Shown: positions 52,074 through 61,767, numbered from the stretch's first letter. The stretch is DNA of 64,000 bases from Glycomyces sp. NRRL B-16210 (GCF_000719515.1 NZ_JOGR01000001.1:124001-188000), one strand, 5' to 3'. Made by a program: numbers and translations. Notes: generated from the letters alone by a model not told the origin.

Positions 52074-53212
52074 GGCAGCACGCTTGGAGCCGGAACTTCC
52101 GCTACTGGGAGTGCTTTTTTGCGGTGTCTATTGTGGTCGTCAGCGTGTTGGTCTGGCGCGCCGCCGACTTGGCCGGTGCCCTTTCGGCATCGGGCTGGAT
52201 CGCCGCCCTGGTGCTCTGGTACCTGGTCCTCGGCCGCCGCATCATCACCGCCGGCTTCACCGGCCGCCAGACCGATTCCCGGATCGTCCACCTCTACCGG
52301 CTCGGCGTGCTCGCCCTGTTCATCCCGTTGGGGCTCAGCGAGAGCGAAAGTCTCGCCCTGCTCATCCCGATCATTGCGCACCTGTACTGGCTCGTGCCCT
52401 GGCGGCCGACCGTCCCCGTGATGGTGGCGCTCAACTTCGTTCCGGTCCTCGTGCGCGCCATCGAAGGCGAGCCGGTGTTGCAGGCCGTCCCCGCCTGCAC
52501 CGTCGCTGCGATCCTGTCGGTCGCCTTCGGCACGTTCATCCACCGCATCATCGACCAGAGCGTCGACCGCTACGAACTCATCGAAGAGCTCAAGGCGAGC
52601 CGCGCCGAGGTCGAACGCCTCTCCCATGAGGCCGGGGTCGCCTCCGAGCGCCGTCGCCTGTCCGCCGAGCTCCACGACACCGTCACCCAGGGTCTGAGCA
52701 GCATTGTCATGCTCTCCCAGGCCGTGCGGGCCTCCAAGGACGCAGGTCAACGCGGGGAGCACCTCGACCTCATCGAGCAGACCGCCCGCGCGAACCTGGC
52801 CGAGACCAGGGCGATGGTCGAGACGTTGGCCACCGACGACGCCCCAGAGGTCCGCGCCGATACCGCCCTCGCCGAGCTGGCCGAGGCGGCCGGCGCGGGA
52901 TTCGAGGTGGACGGCGAGCCTCGGCATCTCGCGCCCGCCACGGCGGTCGCCCTGGTACGCGCCGTGCAGGAGCTGTTGCGCAATGTGGACAAACACGCCT
53001 CGGGGGCTCTGGTGCGGATGCGGGTGCAGTACCGGGAATCTGAGGTGGTCGTTCTGGTTTCGGATGACGGGCCCGGCTTCGATCCCTCGGTGCCGTCCTC
53101 GGGGTTCGGCCTCGTCGGGACCCGGAACCGGATCGTCGGTCTCGGCGGCGGGTTCGCGGTGGAGTCGGCCCCCGGCCAAGGCGCCATGGTGCGGCTGGAG
53201 GTGCCCGCATGA
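52070..53212 (+). CDS. Sensor histidine kinase, NarL-partner type (HisKA_3)
   Basis: A 380-residue kinase. About five membrane segments fill residues 15-160 with hardly any outside loop, as in intramembrane-sensing kinases. The phosphorylated His lies in ELHDTVTQGLSSIVMLSQ; the ATPase N box NVDKHASG and G box DDGPGF follow. ATG 52070 overlaps the permease stop. Its likely input is a membrane-active compound handled by the adjacent exporter (inference). Confidence 0.92.
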   Translation: MRQHAWSRNFRYWECFFAVSIVVVSVLVWRAADLAGALSASGWIAALVLWYLVLGRRIITAGFTGRQTDSRIVHLYRLGVLALFIPLGLSESESLALLIPIIAHLYWLVPWRPTVPVMVALNFVPVLVRAIEGEPVLQAVPACTVAAILSVAFGTFIHRIIDQSVDRYELIEELKASRAEVERLSHEAGVASERRRLSAELHDTVTQGLSSIVMLSQAVRASKDAGQRGEHLDLIEQTARANLAETRAMVETLATDDAPEVRADTALAELAEAAGAGFEVDGEPRHLAPATAVALVRAVQELLRNVDKHASGALVRMRVQYRESEVVVLVSDDGPGFDPSVPSSGFGLVGTRNRIVGLGGGFAVESAPGQGAMVRLEVPA

Positions 53213-53823
53213 TCCGCGTGATGCTCGTGGACGACCACCCCGTGGTGCGATCCGGCCTGCGCGGGATGCTCGCCGGTGAACCCGATATCGAGGTCGTCGG
53301 CGAGGCCGGCTCCGGCGACGAGGCCCAGGTGACCGCCCCGGATCTCGCTCCCGACGTGATCCTCATGGACCTGCGCATGCCCGGCGGCGACGGCGTCACC
53401 GCCACGAAGCACTTGGCGCGCACGGCGAACGTAGTCGTGCTGACCACCTACGAGACCGACGCCGACATCATCCGCGCCGTCGCCGCCGGCGCAGTCGGCT
53501 ACCTGCTCAAGGACGCGCCCATCGCCGAACTCGTGAAGGCCATCCGCTCGGCCTCGCGCGGAGAGACGGTCCTCGCCCCGACGGTCGCCGCCAGGCTGGT
53601 CGGCGCCGTGCGATCGCCTCGCGGACAAGGCCTCTCCGAGCGCGAACTCGAAGTGCTGCGCCTCGTCGCGGACGGCGCCTCGAACGCCGACATCGGCAAA
53701 CGACTCCACATCAGCGAGGCCACGGTGAAGACGCACCTTCTGCGCACCTATCAGAAGCTCGGCGTCAACGACCGCACGGCCGCAGTGACCTCCGCCATCC
53801 GACGCGGGCTTCTCGAGCTTTAG
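53209..53823 (+). CDS. Response regulator, NarL/LuxR type
   Basis: A 204-residue regulator. Receiver: acidic pair MLVDDHP, phospho-Asp in VILMDLRMPG, Lys in LLKDAP. Output: LuxR helix-turn-helix LSERELEVLRLVADGASNAD with HISEATVKTHLLRTYQKLG. It overlaps the kinase gene by four bases and should control this operon. Confidence 0.95.
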   Translation: MIRVMLVDDHPVVRSGLRGMLAGEPDIEVVGEAGSGDEAQVTAPDLAPDVILMDLRMPGGDGVTATKHLARTANVVVLTTYETDADIIRAVAAGAVGYLLKDAPIAELVKAIRSASRGETVLAPTVAARLVGAVRSPRGQGLSERELEVLRLVADGASNADIGKRLHISEATVKTHLLRTYQKLGVNDRTAAVTSAIRRGLLEL

Positions 53824-53827
53824 GTCG

Positions 53828-53844
53828 CAATCCCAGGGGGATTG
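53828..53844. terminator. Short hairpin between convergent genes
   Basis: CAATCCC pairs with GGGATTG across three bases, five bases after the response regulator stop and ahead of the SARP-type gene end. Confidence 0.5.
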
Positions 53845-53871
53845 ATCGCCTTTCGCGCCAATGCCGGACGC

Positions 53872-56073
53872 CTAGCCGGCTTGCGCCCACGGATCCGCCC
53901 TCCATGCCTTCCACACTCCGTCGTCCGCGGTCACCACCACGTCATCGGTGATGAACACCAGCGAACCCGGCAGGCACACGCAGTCTCCCGTCTTCAGCGA
54001 ATAGCCCACGACGCCACCGCAATCCGAGTCCACCGCCGTCCGGTCCAGCACCCACAGCGTCGCCCCGCGCGCCCACATCAGCTCGCCCGCCTTCGCCGTC
54101 CAGCGCTTCTCGTGCGACCACACGCCCCACACCGCGAGGTCTGCCGAATCCGGGTCGCTCGTCACGATGGAATCGTCCACAAGCAGTTGCGCCGCAGACG
54201 GTTCCGGCACCGTCCATTGCAGCTCCCCGCTCCGCGCCCAGACCACCGACGCCGCCTGGCCCAACGTCGCCGGGAAGAGGTCGTCCGCGCCTTCCAACGT
54301 CGGCAGCGGCAGGCACCTGTCGGCGCTGTCCGCCGGGGTGTCGATGAACCGTTCCCAGCGCAATTCGGCGGACGAGATGTCGTAGGTCGCGACCCGAGCC
54401 TCGCAACGGCCCTCCGTCACGAAGGTGCTCCGCTTGTGCAGGATCAAGAGTCCGCCGTTGACCTGCGCGCTCTCCACCCCGCTGTAGTCGAACTCGCTCA
54501 CCGACTCCCCGGTGTCGGCCGCGTAGACCCGCAGGCGATCGGTCGAGCCCGTCTCGGTGTCCTCATAGGAATGGATCAGCACGTAATCCGATGGGAGCGG
54601 CCCTCCCCAGGGGCTGCCGTACGGGATCTCCGACCGCACAGGGACGGAACGGTCCTCCAGCCAGGTCATCCATCGCGAGCGCCCGGTTCGCGGGTGCACC
54701 GCCTCCATCAGGCAAGAGCCGGTCGCCCCGTTCGCCGTTCGCTCGCAGCCGACGCTGATGATCATCCCGTCGATCGTGCCCACCGGCCACCGATCCCAGC
54801 TCCGCCAGATCTCCCGCCCCGTAGCGATGTCGATCCCGGTCAGCAAACCGGTGTTCCACGGCTGGTCACTGGGATAGCTGGAGGAGAGCACGATCGTGTC
54901 GCCGATGACGGACGCCTTCGGGATCGTCTGCGAGTCGAGGTAGTTCGACCAGCGCACCTCGCCGTCGACCTCCAAGCGGAGGTTGAACCGGTCGAGCACG
55001 AGCAGGCCCGCGTCGACCATCATCACCCCGCTCCCCGACTCCAGCGCCGGGTAAGTCCACAGAGGATCGTCCAAGGGCCCGAATCCCACGGTCGCCTGGC
55101 CGAGGTGCTCCCGCGCCGGGTGCAGGCCGAGTTCGTCCCGCGAGGCCCCCAACCCGATCACGCACACCACCAAGGCGATCGCGATCGTTCGTGCCATCGC
55201 CCTCGACGGCGGCCAGACCGAGTTCGCGACGACGGGCTCGGCGACGGATACCGGGACGGCCGGCACTTCCGGGGTCGTCGCGGGAATCTCGGCTCGCGCC
55301 TCAGCGACCTTCGCCGGCTCCGCTTCCGGCCGGGCCGCTTCCGGCGGCAGGTCGAGTCCCGGGTCCTCGCGCAGGATGTCGACGTACAGCTCCCGGAGCG
55401 ATCGGTCCGGTTCGATGCCGAGTTCGTCCGCGAGCCTCTCGCCCAGCTCGGTGTACACCCGCAGCGCCGCGGCGCAGTCGCCCGAACGGTACAGCGCGAG
55501 CATCAGATGGCCGCTGAGACGCTGGCGGTACGGGTGCTCGGCCGCGAGCGACCGCACCTCGCCCACCATCTCCCTGTGCAGCCCCAGCGCGAGCTCCGCC
55601 TCGTAGAGGTCCTCGAACGCGGCGAGCCGCTCCTCCTCCATGCCGAGCGCCGCCGTGCTGATCAGCTCGCTGTCGAGCCCGGCCAGCACCGGCCCCCGCC
55701 AGCGTTCGAGCGCCCGCCGCAGCAGGCGACGGGTCGCGACGTGATCGGCGGCCGCCTTCGCCTCGGCGACCTCACCGCGGAAGCCGTTCCAGTCGGTCGC
55801 GTCCGTCCGGAGCCGGTACCCGTCCCCCGACCGCTCGATCGGATCGGCCTCGGCCAGGTTCCTCCGCACGGCCGCAACGATGTTCCGCACCTGGCGCCGC
55901 GCGGTCGCGGGCGGCTCGCCGCCCCAGAGCGCCTCGATGAGCCGCTGCATCGACACCGTGCGGCCCTCCTCCAACAGCAGCACCGCCAGTGCCTTCCGCT
56001 GCTGCACACCGCTGATGGGCACCACGCGGTCCTCGTGCCGTACTTCGAGTGCGCCCAGGATTCGAAACTCCAC
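53872..56073 (-). CDS. Membrane-tethered SARP-type regulator with extracytoplasmic propeller
   Basis: A 733-residue fusion. Residues 1-95: winged helix of the SARP/OmpR type (MEFRILGALEVRHEDRVVPI, QRKALAVLLLEEGRTVSMQR, GDGYRL). Residues 95-245: BTAD helical domain. A Pro/Glu/Ala-rich linker leads to one membrane segment near residue 293 (TIAIALVVCVIGLGA). The remaining 430 residues repeat beta-strand units such as VVWARSGELQW and RLRVYAADTGESV, as in PQQ-like beta-propellers, with several Cys pairs suited to the outside. So it reads as a one-component transmembrane regulator, like CadC in plan, sensing something at the surface. The divergent small secreted protein is the natural target. Confidence 0.85.
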   Translation of the reverse strand: MEFRILGALEVRHEDRVVPISGVQQRKALAVLLLEEGRTVSMQRLIEALWGGEPPATARRQVRNIVAAVRRNLAEADPIERSGDGYRLRTDATDWNGFRGEVAEAKAAADHVATRRLLRRALERWRGPVLAGLDSELISTAALGMEEERLAAFEDLYEAELALGLHREMVGEVRSLAAEHPYRQRLSGHLMLALYRSGDCAAALRVYTELGERLADELGIEPDRSLRELYVDILREDPGLDLPPEAARPEAEPAKVAEARAEIPATTPEVPAVPVSVAEPVVANSVWPPSRAMARTIAIALVVCVIGLGASRDELGLHPAREHLGQATVGFGPLDDPLWTYPALESGSGVMMVDAGLLVLDRFNLRLEVDGEVRWSNYLDSQTIPKASVIGDTIVLSSSYPSDQPWNTGLLTGIDIATGREIWRSWDRWPVGTIDGMIISVGCERTANGATGSCLMEAVHPRTGRSRWMTWLEDRSVPVRSEIPYGSPWGGPLPSDYVLIHSYEDTETGSTDRLRVYAADTGESVSEFDYSGVESAQVNGGLLILHKRSTFVTEGRCEARVATYDISSAELRWERFIDTPADSADRCLPLPTLEGADDLFPATLGQAASVVWARSGELQWTVPEPSAAQLLVDDSIVTSDPDSADLAVWGVWSHEKRWTAKAGELMWARGATLWVLDRTAVDSDCGGVVGYSLKTGDCVCLPGSLVFITDDVVVTADDGVWKAWRADPWAQAG

Positions 56074-56336
56074 TGCGGCGATGCCTCCCGATGGCTTTTG
56101 ACCCAGGAAATCCTGCGCTCAGGGTATCGAAAACCACGCTCATGCAGGTCCCGTGCACGCTCCGTGCACGAGTTCCGGCGGCCCTCGGATCCCCTGGTCG
56201 CACACGCTGCGTGCGCGAACCGTGCCGAACGCGTGCCGGTCGGGGACATGCTTCCGAGAGTTCACCCCTGCATCGGCGTCGCAGCGACTCCGGATCGGAA
56301 TCCCCAGGGGCCGAACCGAATCAGAGGAGAAACCAC

Positions 56337-56867
56337 ATGCGCAAACGCATCCTGTACATGTTCGCCGCTATGGTCGCGGCGCTCTCGCTGGCCGGGGCCG
56401 CGGCGGCCCCGGCGGTCGCCGTCGGCAGCGACGACGCGGCCGATTTCACCGCGGAGGCGATCGCCTCCGGTCTCACCGCGGACCAGGCCGCCGACCTGCA
56501 AGATCGCGTCGACGAAGTGCTGGAGGGCATCCCCGGCGGCACGCAGATCTCCGCCACCGAGATCAGCTACGACGGCCTCGACGTCACCGTCGACCCGCTG
56601 TACACCGGGTCGGACTTCTCGACCGCGGCCATCAGCTGCACCTACGAGTACTTCTGCATCGAAGTGCGGGGCACGAGGTTCAACTTCTGGGAGTGCAAGA
56701 CCTGGGCTCTGACGGACTGGTGGGGCCTTTCGCCCTTCAACAACAACCAGACGAAGGACACGGTCGCCAGGGCCTGGGACCAGTACGGGAACGAGGTGTT
56801 CCGGAGCGTGGCACCGGACAGTGGTGTTGTCAACACCGTCACATGGTGGAGCTTCCGCCCCTGCTGA
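56337..56867 (+). CDS. Small secreted protein, peptidase-inhibitor I36-like
   Basis: A 176-residue exported protein: signal peptide MRKRILYMFAAMVAALSLAG ending APAVA, an acidic helical propeptide-like part, then a C-terminal domain with four cysteines (CTYEYFC, WECKTW, RPC) and NNNQTKDTVARAWDQYGNE. The pattern resembles I36/SMPI-like crystallin-fold secreted inhibitors of actinomycetes, but this is a resemblance only. GAGGAGA precedes ATG 56337. Divergent from the tethered SARP. Confidence 0.65.
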   Translation: MRKRILYMFAAMVAALSLAGAAAAPAVAVGSDDAADFTAEAIASGLTADQAADLQDRVDEVLEGIPGGTQISATEISYDGLDVTVDPLYTGSDFSTAAISCTYEYFCIEVRGTRFNFWECKTWALTDWWGLSPFNNNQTKDTVARAWDQYGNEVFRSVAPDSGVVNTVTWWSFRPC

Positions 56868-56960
56868 GCGAGGTCGCCGACACGCACTGCGGTGCTTGGG
56901 GAAGGGCCTCCGTCTGAGGCCTGCGCGGATGCGGCCGTGAACCGAACGTTCGCTCGCACG

Positions 56961-56998
56961 CTGCGGGGGCACTGCCCGATCGGGCAGTGCCCCCGCAG
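56961..56998. terminator. 38-base perfect palindrome, bidirectional terminator
   Basis: CTGCGGGGGCACTGCCCGA and its exact complement stand back to back. It separates the secreted protein gene from the convergent lyase gene. Its core GGCACTGCC recurs in the hairpin at 59208. Confidence 0.85.
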
Positions 56999-57042
56999 TC
57001 CTCATGTCTCCGGGCGCGTGTTCACCCGGATTCCGCTGCCGG

Positions 57043-58981
57043 TCAGGGAGTGTGGATGTCCGGCCGCGGGTAGGTGGTCACGTCGCTGCCGATGTAGAAG
57101 CTCGGGTGCGGCGGCTGGTTGTAGGCGGTGTTCTGCCAGGCGATGGCGACCCGGTATTGCACGTCGTGCATGAGGGTGGCGATGCGCAGGTTCGTCTGGT
57201 GCGGGGTGGCGTAGATCCGCAGTGCGGAGTCGTTGCTGGTGCGCCAGATGACCTCTTCGCGCCAGTCGCCGAACAGGTCGGCCGACAGGCCCGGTGTGGC
57301 CTTGGTGCCATTGTTGGAGGCCACGCCCGAGCCCGACAGGAGTGTCCCCGAGGGGTACTTGGTGATCTGGGTGCCGTCGAGCAGCTCCCGCTCACCGTCA
57401 CCGTCCCACCAGGACAGGAAGTTCGCCGAAGCGGGCTTCGAGCCGATGTTTTGCCCCGAGGAGTTCAGCAGGCCCGAGACGGCCGAGGACCAGTATTCGG
57501 CGCCCGGGTTGGACGCGGACACGTTCGCGGCCACGCCGCGCCCGTTGTCACCGCTGGGGCTGGTCTGGAACAGGATCGAGCCGTTCCCACTGTTGAGGTG
57601 TGAAGAGGGCTTGCTGCCGTCCTCGTGCACCATGAAGACCTCTTGGCCGGGACGGCTCGGGTCGAAGTCGCTGACGTGGAGGGCGTCGCCGTGGCCGAAG
57701 CCGGTGTTCCACAGGGCCTGTCCGTTGGAGCCGACGGCCATGGCGCCGTAGACGATGTCCTGGCGGCCGTCGTGCCGTAGTTGTCGCCCCAACTGGAGAC
57801 GTTGCCGCGCGGCGGGTTGTAGTCCACAGTGTCCATAGCTGCGCCGGTCTGCCCGTTGAAGATGGTCAGGTATTCGGGCCCGGCGAGGACGTAGCCGCTG
57901 CTGTTGCGGTGGTCGACGCCGGAGTTGCCGATGACCTGTCCGGTGCCGGAGACGGTGGCGTCGGCGGTCTTCATCGCGATCTCGGCGCGGCCGTCGCCGT
58001 CGTAGTCGAACACCTGGAACTGGGTGTAGTGCGCCCCGGCCCTGATGTTGCGGCCCAAGTCGATCCGCCACAACTGGGTGCCGTCGAGTTCGTAGGCGTC
58101 GATGTAGACGTTGCCGGTGTGGCCGGACTGCGAATTGTCCTTCGCGTTGGACGGGTCCCACTTGACGAGGTACTCGTACTGCCCGTCGCCGTCGAGGTCC
58201 CCGACGCTCATGTCGTTGGCCGAGTACGTGTACGACACACCATCCGGAGTCCGCCGGTGTCGAGGTAGTTCGTCGCGCCGGTCAGCGGCGAGCTGTTGAG
58301 CAGGGTCCCGTTGCGGTACACGTTGAACGCGGTGTCAGAGGAATCAGTGCCGAGCAGCCGCCACGAGACGAGGTTCCCCCCACCGGACGGCACCACCGTG
58401 ACACCGCGCGTCAGCGCTTCGACCTGGTAGCGGCCGTCGCCGCCCTGGCCGGGCTCTCCTGTCGGCTCCTCGGTGGGGTCCTCGGTCGGATCATCAGTCG
58501 GCTCGTCGGTCGGTTCGTCCGTGGGCTCGTCCGAGGTCGGGTCCTCGGTCGGCCCGGCCGAGCCGTCGCAGGCTTCTCCGTTGAGGGTGAACGAGGTCGG
58601 GGCCGGGTTCGAGGAGTTCCACGTCCCGTTGAATCCGAACTCGACGCTCGCGCCGGTGTTCAGGCTCGCGTTGTAGCCCACGTCCGTGGCGGTCACGGTC
58701 GAGCCGGACTGCGTGAGGTCGGCGTTCCAGTAGTTCGTCACCTGCTGCCCCGCGCTGAAGCTCCAGCCGACCGTCCAGGCGGAGACCGGGTTGCCGAGGT
58801 TGGTCGCCTTGACGCTGGCCGTATAGCCGCCGGGCCATTCGTTCTGCACGGTGTAGGTGACTTCGCAGCCGGTGGCGGCTTGGGCGGCGACGTTCGCGAC
58901 CGCCGGTACGGCGACGGCCACCAGACTGGCCGCCGCGAGCACCGACAGGCTTCGCAGCCGCCGATTTCGGGATTTACGCAT
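57043..58981 (-). pseudogene. Broken rhamnogalacturonan lyase (PL11) with CBM2
   Basis: Three frames make up one gene. From ATG 58981: a signal peptide, a CBM2 cellulose-binding domain (TYTVQNEWPGGYTASVKATN to FTLNGEAC), an Asp/Glu-Pro-Thr linker and FNVYRNGTLLNSS up to NYLDTGG near 58262. There it jumps to a second frame at PDGVSYTYSANDMSVGDLDG, which runs through the propeller to WGDNYG near 57775, and then to a third frame at DGRQDIVYGAMAVGSNGQAL, ending YIGSDVTTYPRPDIHTP. From memory of related lyases about 40 residues are missing at the first junction and about 60 at the second. The enzyme would cut pectin rhamnogalacturonan I outside the cell; as read it cannot be made. Confidence 0.82.
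58450..58555 (-). repeat. Pro-Thr-Asp/Glu linker repeats
   Basis: Tetrapeptide-like units DEPT, DDPT and EDPT (12-base period) repeat about eight times in the linker of the broken lyase. Confidence 0.8.
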
Positions 58982-59086
58982 GATCGCTCCGCGTGTTCGT
59001 GAGGGTGGATTCCGTCGAGGCCGACGGAGGAGCGCCGCCGTGGGCATGCCGGGGCTTCACGGTGCGCTTGCATCGAGACATCAAGC

Positions 59087-59098
59087 TGAATCGATTCA
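59087..59098. promoter_or_regulatory. 12-base palindrome upstream of the lyase gene
   Basis: TGAATCGATTCA is a perfect inverted repeat about 105 bases before the lyase start, in an AT-rich patch. It shares the ATCGATTC core with the palindrome at 19535. Confidence 0.4.
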
Positions 59099-59207
59099 AT
59101 TGTAGTTCAAAGTATAGACACAGTTCGATTTAAGCGCAATAGGATGGGAGCGTTCGGCAATTGCTGGGCGGCTTGCCGTATCCGGGTGCGAGACGACTGC
59201 ATACGTC

Positions 59208-59240
59208 GCTGGGACACTGCCCGACAGGCAGTGCCCCAGC
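59208..59240 (-). terminator. Terminator of the CBM2 protein gene
   Basis: GCTGGGACACTGCC pairs with GGCAGTGCCCCAGC with one mismatch and a 5-base loop, 27 bases past the CBM2 gene stop. Confidence 0.7.
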
Positions 59241-59266
59241 GGTCGTCAACATGCGTTCGCGGGCGA

Positions 59267-60124
59267 CTACGTGACCACTCCGACTTCCCAGCACTGCTCG
59301 CCGTCGACGAAGACGCTTGCGGTGCTAGGAAGCTCGCCGTTGCCGGTGAAGCCGATCCGTACGGAGTCGCCGGTGTGGACGCTGCCGTTCCAGGCCGCGT
59401 TGGTGACCGTGACCGTCGAGCCGGTCTGCGTCCACTCGCCGTTCCACAGAGCGGTGATGACGGTGCCCTCGGGCAGGGTGAACTCGATCCGCCATTCGCT
59501 CGCGTCGGCGGCGAGCGGGAGAATCTCGATCTCGGCGAGGAACCCGCCGCCCCACCACTGGTCGGCGGTGAGGGCGTAGCGGCAGTGCGGCTCCGGGCCG
59601 GGCCCGTTGTCCTCGGCCGGGGTGACGGTCTCGACCGGACCGCAGCGATCGGGCCAGGTCGAGCCGTCTGCGCGCCGTTCGAGGCAGACCGCGACGGTGA
59701 CCGACTCGATCTCGGACTCGGCCGAGAGATCGAACTCGTACAGCGGGAACTCGGGGCCGTCGGACACGGCGAACGGCTCGATGTGCTCGGCGAGCGGCCC
59801 GCCGTCGCCGTACGCAATGAACTCGACCTGCCGGTCGGAGTTGATGATCGGCGCGCAGGGATCGCCGGGATTGCTGTTGTTGAAGATCGACTTCCAGACG
59901 GTGACGCTCACGGTCGTCGGCTCGGGGACGTCCAGCGGCCAGCGAACCGTGCCGCCTGAGTAGAAGATCGTGCAGTTGTCCTCGCCGTCGTCACTGGCGA
60001 CGAAACCCCCTGTGCCGGGTGCGGGGAGTTCGTCGGCGGCGGCAGGGGTGGCGGGAAGCGTGAGCAGCAGGCCCGCGCCCACGGCGAGCGCGGTACGCAA
60101 GATCGATGAAGGGCGAAGTGGCAT
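59267..60124 (-). CDS. Secreted CBM2-containing protein
   Basis: A 285-residue exported protein: signal peptide (SSILRTALAVGAGLLLTLPA, ATPAAA end), an N-terminal domain of about 150 residues with several cysteines that I do not recognise, and a C-terminal CBM2 (CRYALTADQWWGGGFLAEIE, WNGEWTQTGSTVTVTNAAWN, GEQCWEVG) with surface tryptophans. CBM2 binds crystalline cellulose or xylan. ATG 60124 gives a proper signal peptide. No catalytic domain is evident. Confidence 0.8.
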   Translation of the reverse strand: MPLRPSSILRTALAVGAGLLLTLPATPAAADELPAPGTGGFVASDDGEDNCTIFYSGGTVRWPLDVPEPTTVSVTVWKSIFNNSNPGDPCAPIINSDRQVEFIAYGDGGPLAEHIEPFAVSDGPEFPLYEFDLSAESEIESVTVAVCLERRADGSTWPDRCGPVETVTPAEDNGPGPEPHCRYALTADQWWGGGFLAEIEILPLAADASEWRIEFTLPEGTVITALWNGEWTQTGSTVTVTNAAWNGSVHTGDSVRIGFTGNGELPSTASVFVDGEQCWEVGVVT

Positions 60125-60349
60125 AGAGGCTCCGATTCGGTTGGGGTGCTCGACCGGTCGCTTCAGGGGCGGGATCGCCAATGCGCGTTCGATTTGGGAT
60201 GTCTGCGCGGTTTCGCCCTCAAGCGGAAAGGCCGGATGCCGTTCAGTCCCTCCACTATAGCCAATATATAGATAGATGTCAGTGTCTACGGGCTCGGTTC
60301 AGGAGGCCTCGGACCGGCTTCGACCGCAAGGTGCGGAACGTGAACGCGG

Positions 60350-60718
60350 TCAGGCGCCGTAGTGGGCCTGCTGCATTATCTCGGGGGTTTTGCCGTGCAG
60401 GGCTTTGTAAGCCGACACGATCTCCTCCTTGACCTCTTCTCCCGCATGGAGGCGCACGAGGAGGGGCACCAGCCAGTGCAGCTCCGCCGCGTCGAATTCC
60501 TGCGCGAAGACCGGGCTCAGCCCGGTCTCCGATTCGTCGAGCACTCGGGCGAGCGCGACCTGGCCGCCCGCGTTCACGGCATGGGGGCCGACCGAGAACG
60601 AGACACGGGAGTCCGCGCCGGCCGGATGCACCGCCACTTCGACCGGGTGCGGATAGGGACCGGGCCCCGTGCGCGCGACGACGAGAAAGGGCAGGGTGGC
60701 GGGCTTCTTCTTGGCCAT
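60350..60718 (-). CDS. Small cytoplasmic protein, unknown
   Basis: A 122-residue protein: basic start MAKKKPATLPFLVVARTGPG, beta-rich first half, helical C-terminal half (AELHWLVPLLVRLHAGEEVK). ATG 60718 is preferred over 60730. No signal or membrane segment and no family recognised. The 225 bases between it and the CBM2 gene hold only AT-rich promoter-like sequence. Confidence 0.6.
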   Translation of the reverse strand: MAKKKPATLPFLVVARTGPGPYPHPVEVAVHPAGADSRVSFSVGPHAVNAGGQVALARVLDESETGLSPVFAQEFDAAELHWLVPLLVRLHAGEEVKEEIVSAYKALHGKTPEIMQQAHYGA

Positions 60719-60833
60719 TCGCCGATTCAATCACGCACTCCGCAGGCATTGCGGTCGAGTTTCACGCCGTGGCCGGTGATGCTCGTCCCGAATTGCCCTT
60801 CCGCCTTGCGCGCATCGTCGATACGCTGCTGCC

Positions 60834-61637
60834 GTGAACGATGACGTCTATCGGTACAACGAGGCCCGCTGGGAGGCCCTGGTGGCGAGGGACGCCTTGT
60901 TCACCCGCCCGATGCTCGACCTGGACGTGGCGAAGGCGCGGGCGTATCTGGGCCTGAACCGGCTGGGCATCCCCGGTGATCTGTTGGGGCGCAAGGTGCT
61001 CTGCCTCGCGGGCGGCGGCGGGCAGCAGTCGGCCGCCTTCGCGCTGCTCGGGGCCGAGGTGACAGTCCTCGACATCTCCTCGAGCCAGCTCTCGCGAGAC
61101 CGCGTAGCGGCGGAGCACTACGGGGTCGAGATCCGCACGGTCCAGGGGGACATGCGGGACCTGTCGGTCCTGCACGGCTCCGCGTTCGACCTCGTCTGGC
61201 ATCCGTATTCGCTGACGTTCGTCCCGGATTCCCGCGTGGTCTTCCGCGAGGTCGCGAAGGTCATCGGTGCCGGTGGCCACTACTACCTGATGTGCGCCAA
61301 CCCCAGTTTCTCCGGGCTCACGCACCATGCGTGGAACGGGGAGGGTTACGTGCTGCGACAGCCCTATGTGGACGAGGCCGTGGTCAGCTACCCGGATCAG
61401 GACTGGGTTTACGAGCAGTCGGCGCACGGCCAGCCCATCCGCGAGCCCGTGGAGTACCGGCAGACCCTGGGCCGGATCGTCAACAGCCTCATCGGGGAAG
61501 GCTTCACCCTGACCTTCCTGTCGGAGAAGCAGAGCAAAGTGGACGCCAGTCCCGGTGCCGAGGCCCCCGCGCCGGGCGGCTGGGAGCACTTCACTTCGGT
61601 GGCGCCGCCTTGGCTGGAGTTCGTCTGGCGATACTGA
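60834..61637 (+). CDS. Class I SAM-dependent methyltransferase
   Basis: A 267-residue enzyme. Motif I VLCLAGGGGQQSAAFALLG near residue 55, the acidic end of strand 2 in VTVLDISSSQL, and VQGDMRDLSVL near residue 102 form the SAM site. The stretch WHPYSLTFVPD follows. Substrate unknown. GTG 60834 is the start; a strong terminator follows about 95 bases after the stop. Confidence 0.88.
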   Translation: MNDDVYRYNEARWEALVARDALFTRPMLDLDVAKARAYLGLNRLGIPGDLLGRKVLCLAGGGGQQSAAFALLGAEVTVLDISSSQLSRDRVAAEHYGVEIRTVQGDMRDLSVLHGSAFDLVWHPYSLTFVPDSRVVFREVAKVIGAGGHYYLMCANPSFSGLTHHAWNGEGYVLRQPYVDEAVVSYPDQDWVYEQSAHGQPIREPVEYRQTLGRIVNSLIGEGFTLTFLSEKQSKVDASPGAEAPAPGGWEHFTSVAPPWLEFVWRY

Positions 61638-61732
61638 CTCGGTGCCCCGCAGGGGAGCCTTGCGGGGCGCGCGAGATGCCGGATCACTTGATGTCGGATC
61701 GTTCGCGCCGGGGTGACTTGAAGGGCCATTGA

Positions 61733-61767
61733 GTAAGGGGTCTGCGGCCATGCCGCAGACCCCTTAC
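61733..61767. terminator. Strong 16-bp hairpin terminator
   Basis: GTAAGGGGTCTGCGGC pairs perfectly with GCCGCAGACCCCTTAC across a 3-base loop, followed by CCTTAT. Confidence 0.9.
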
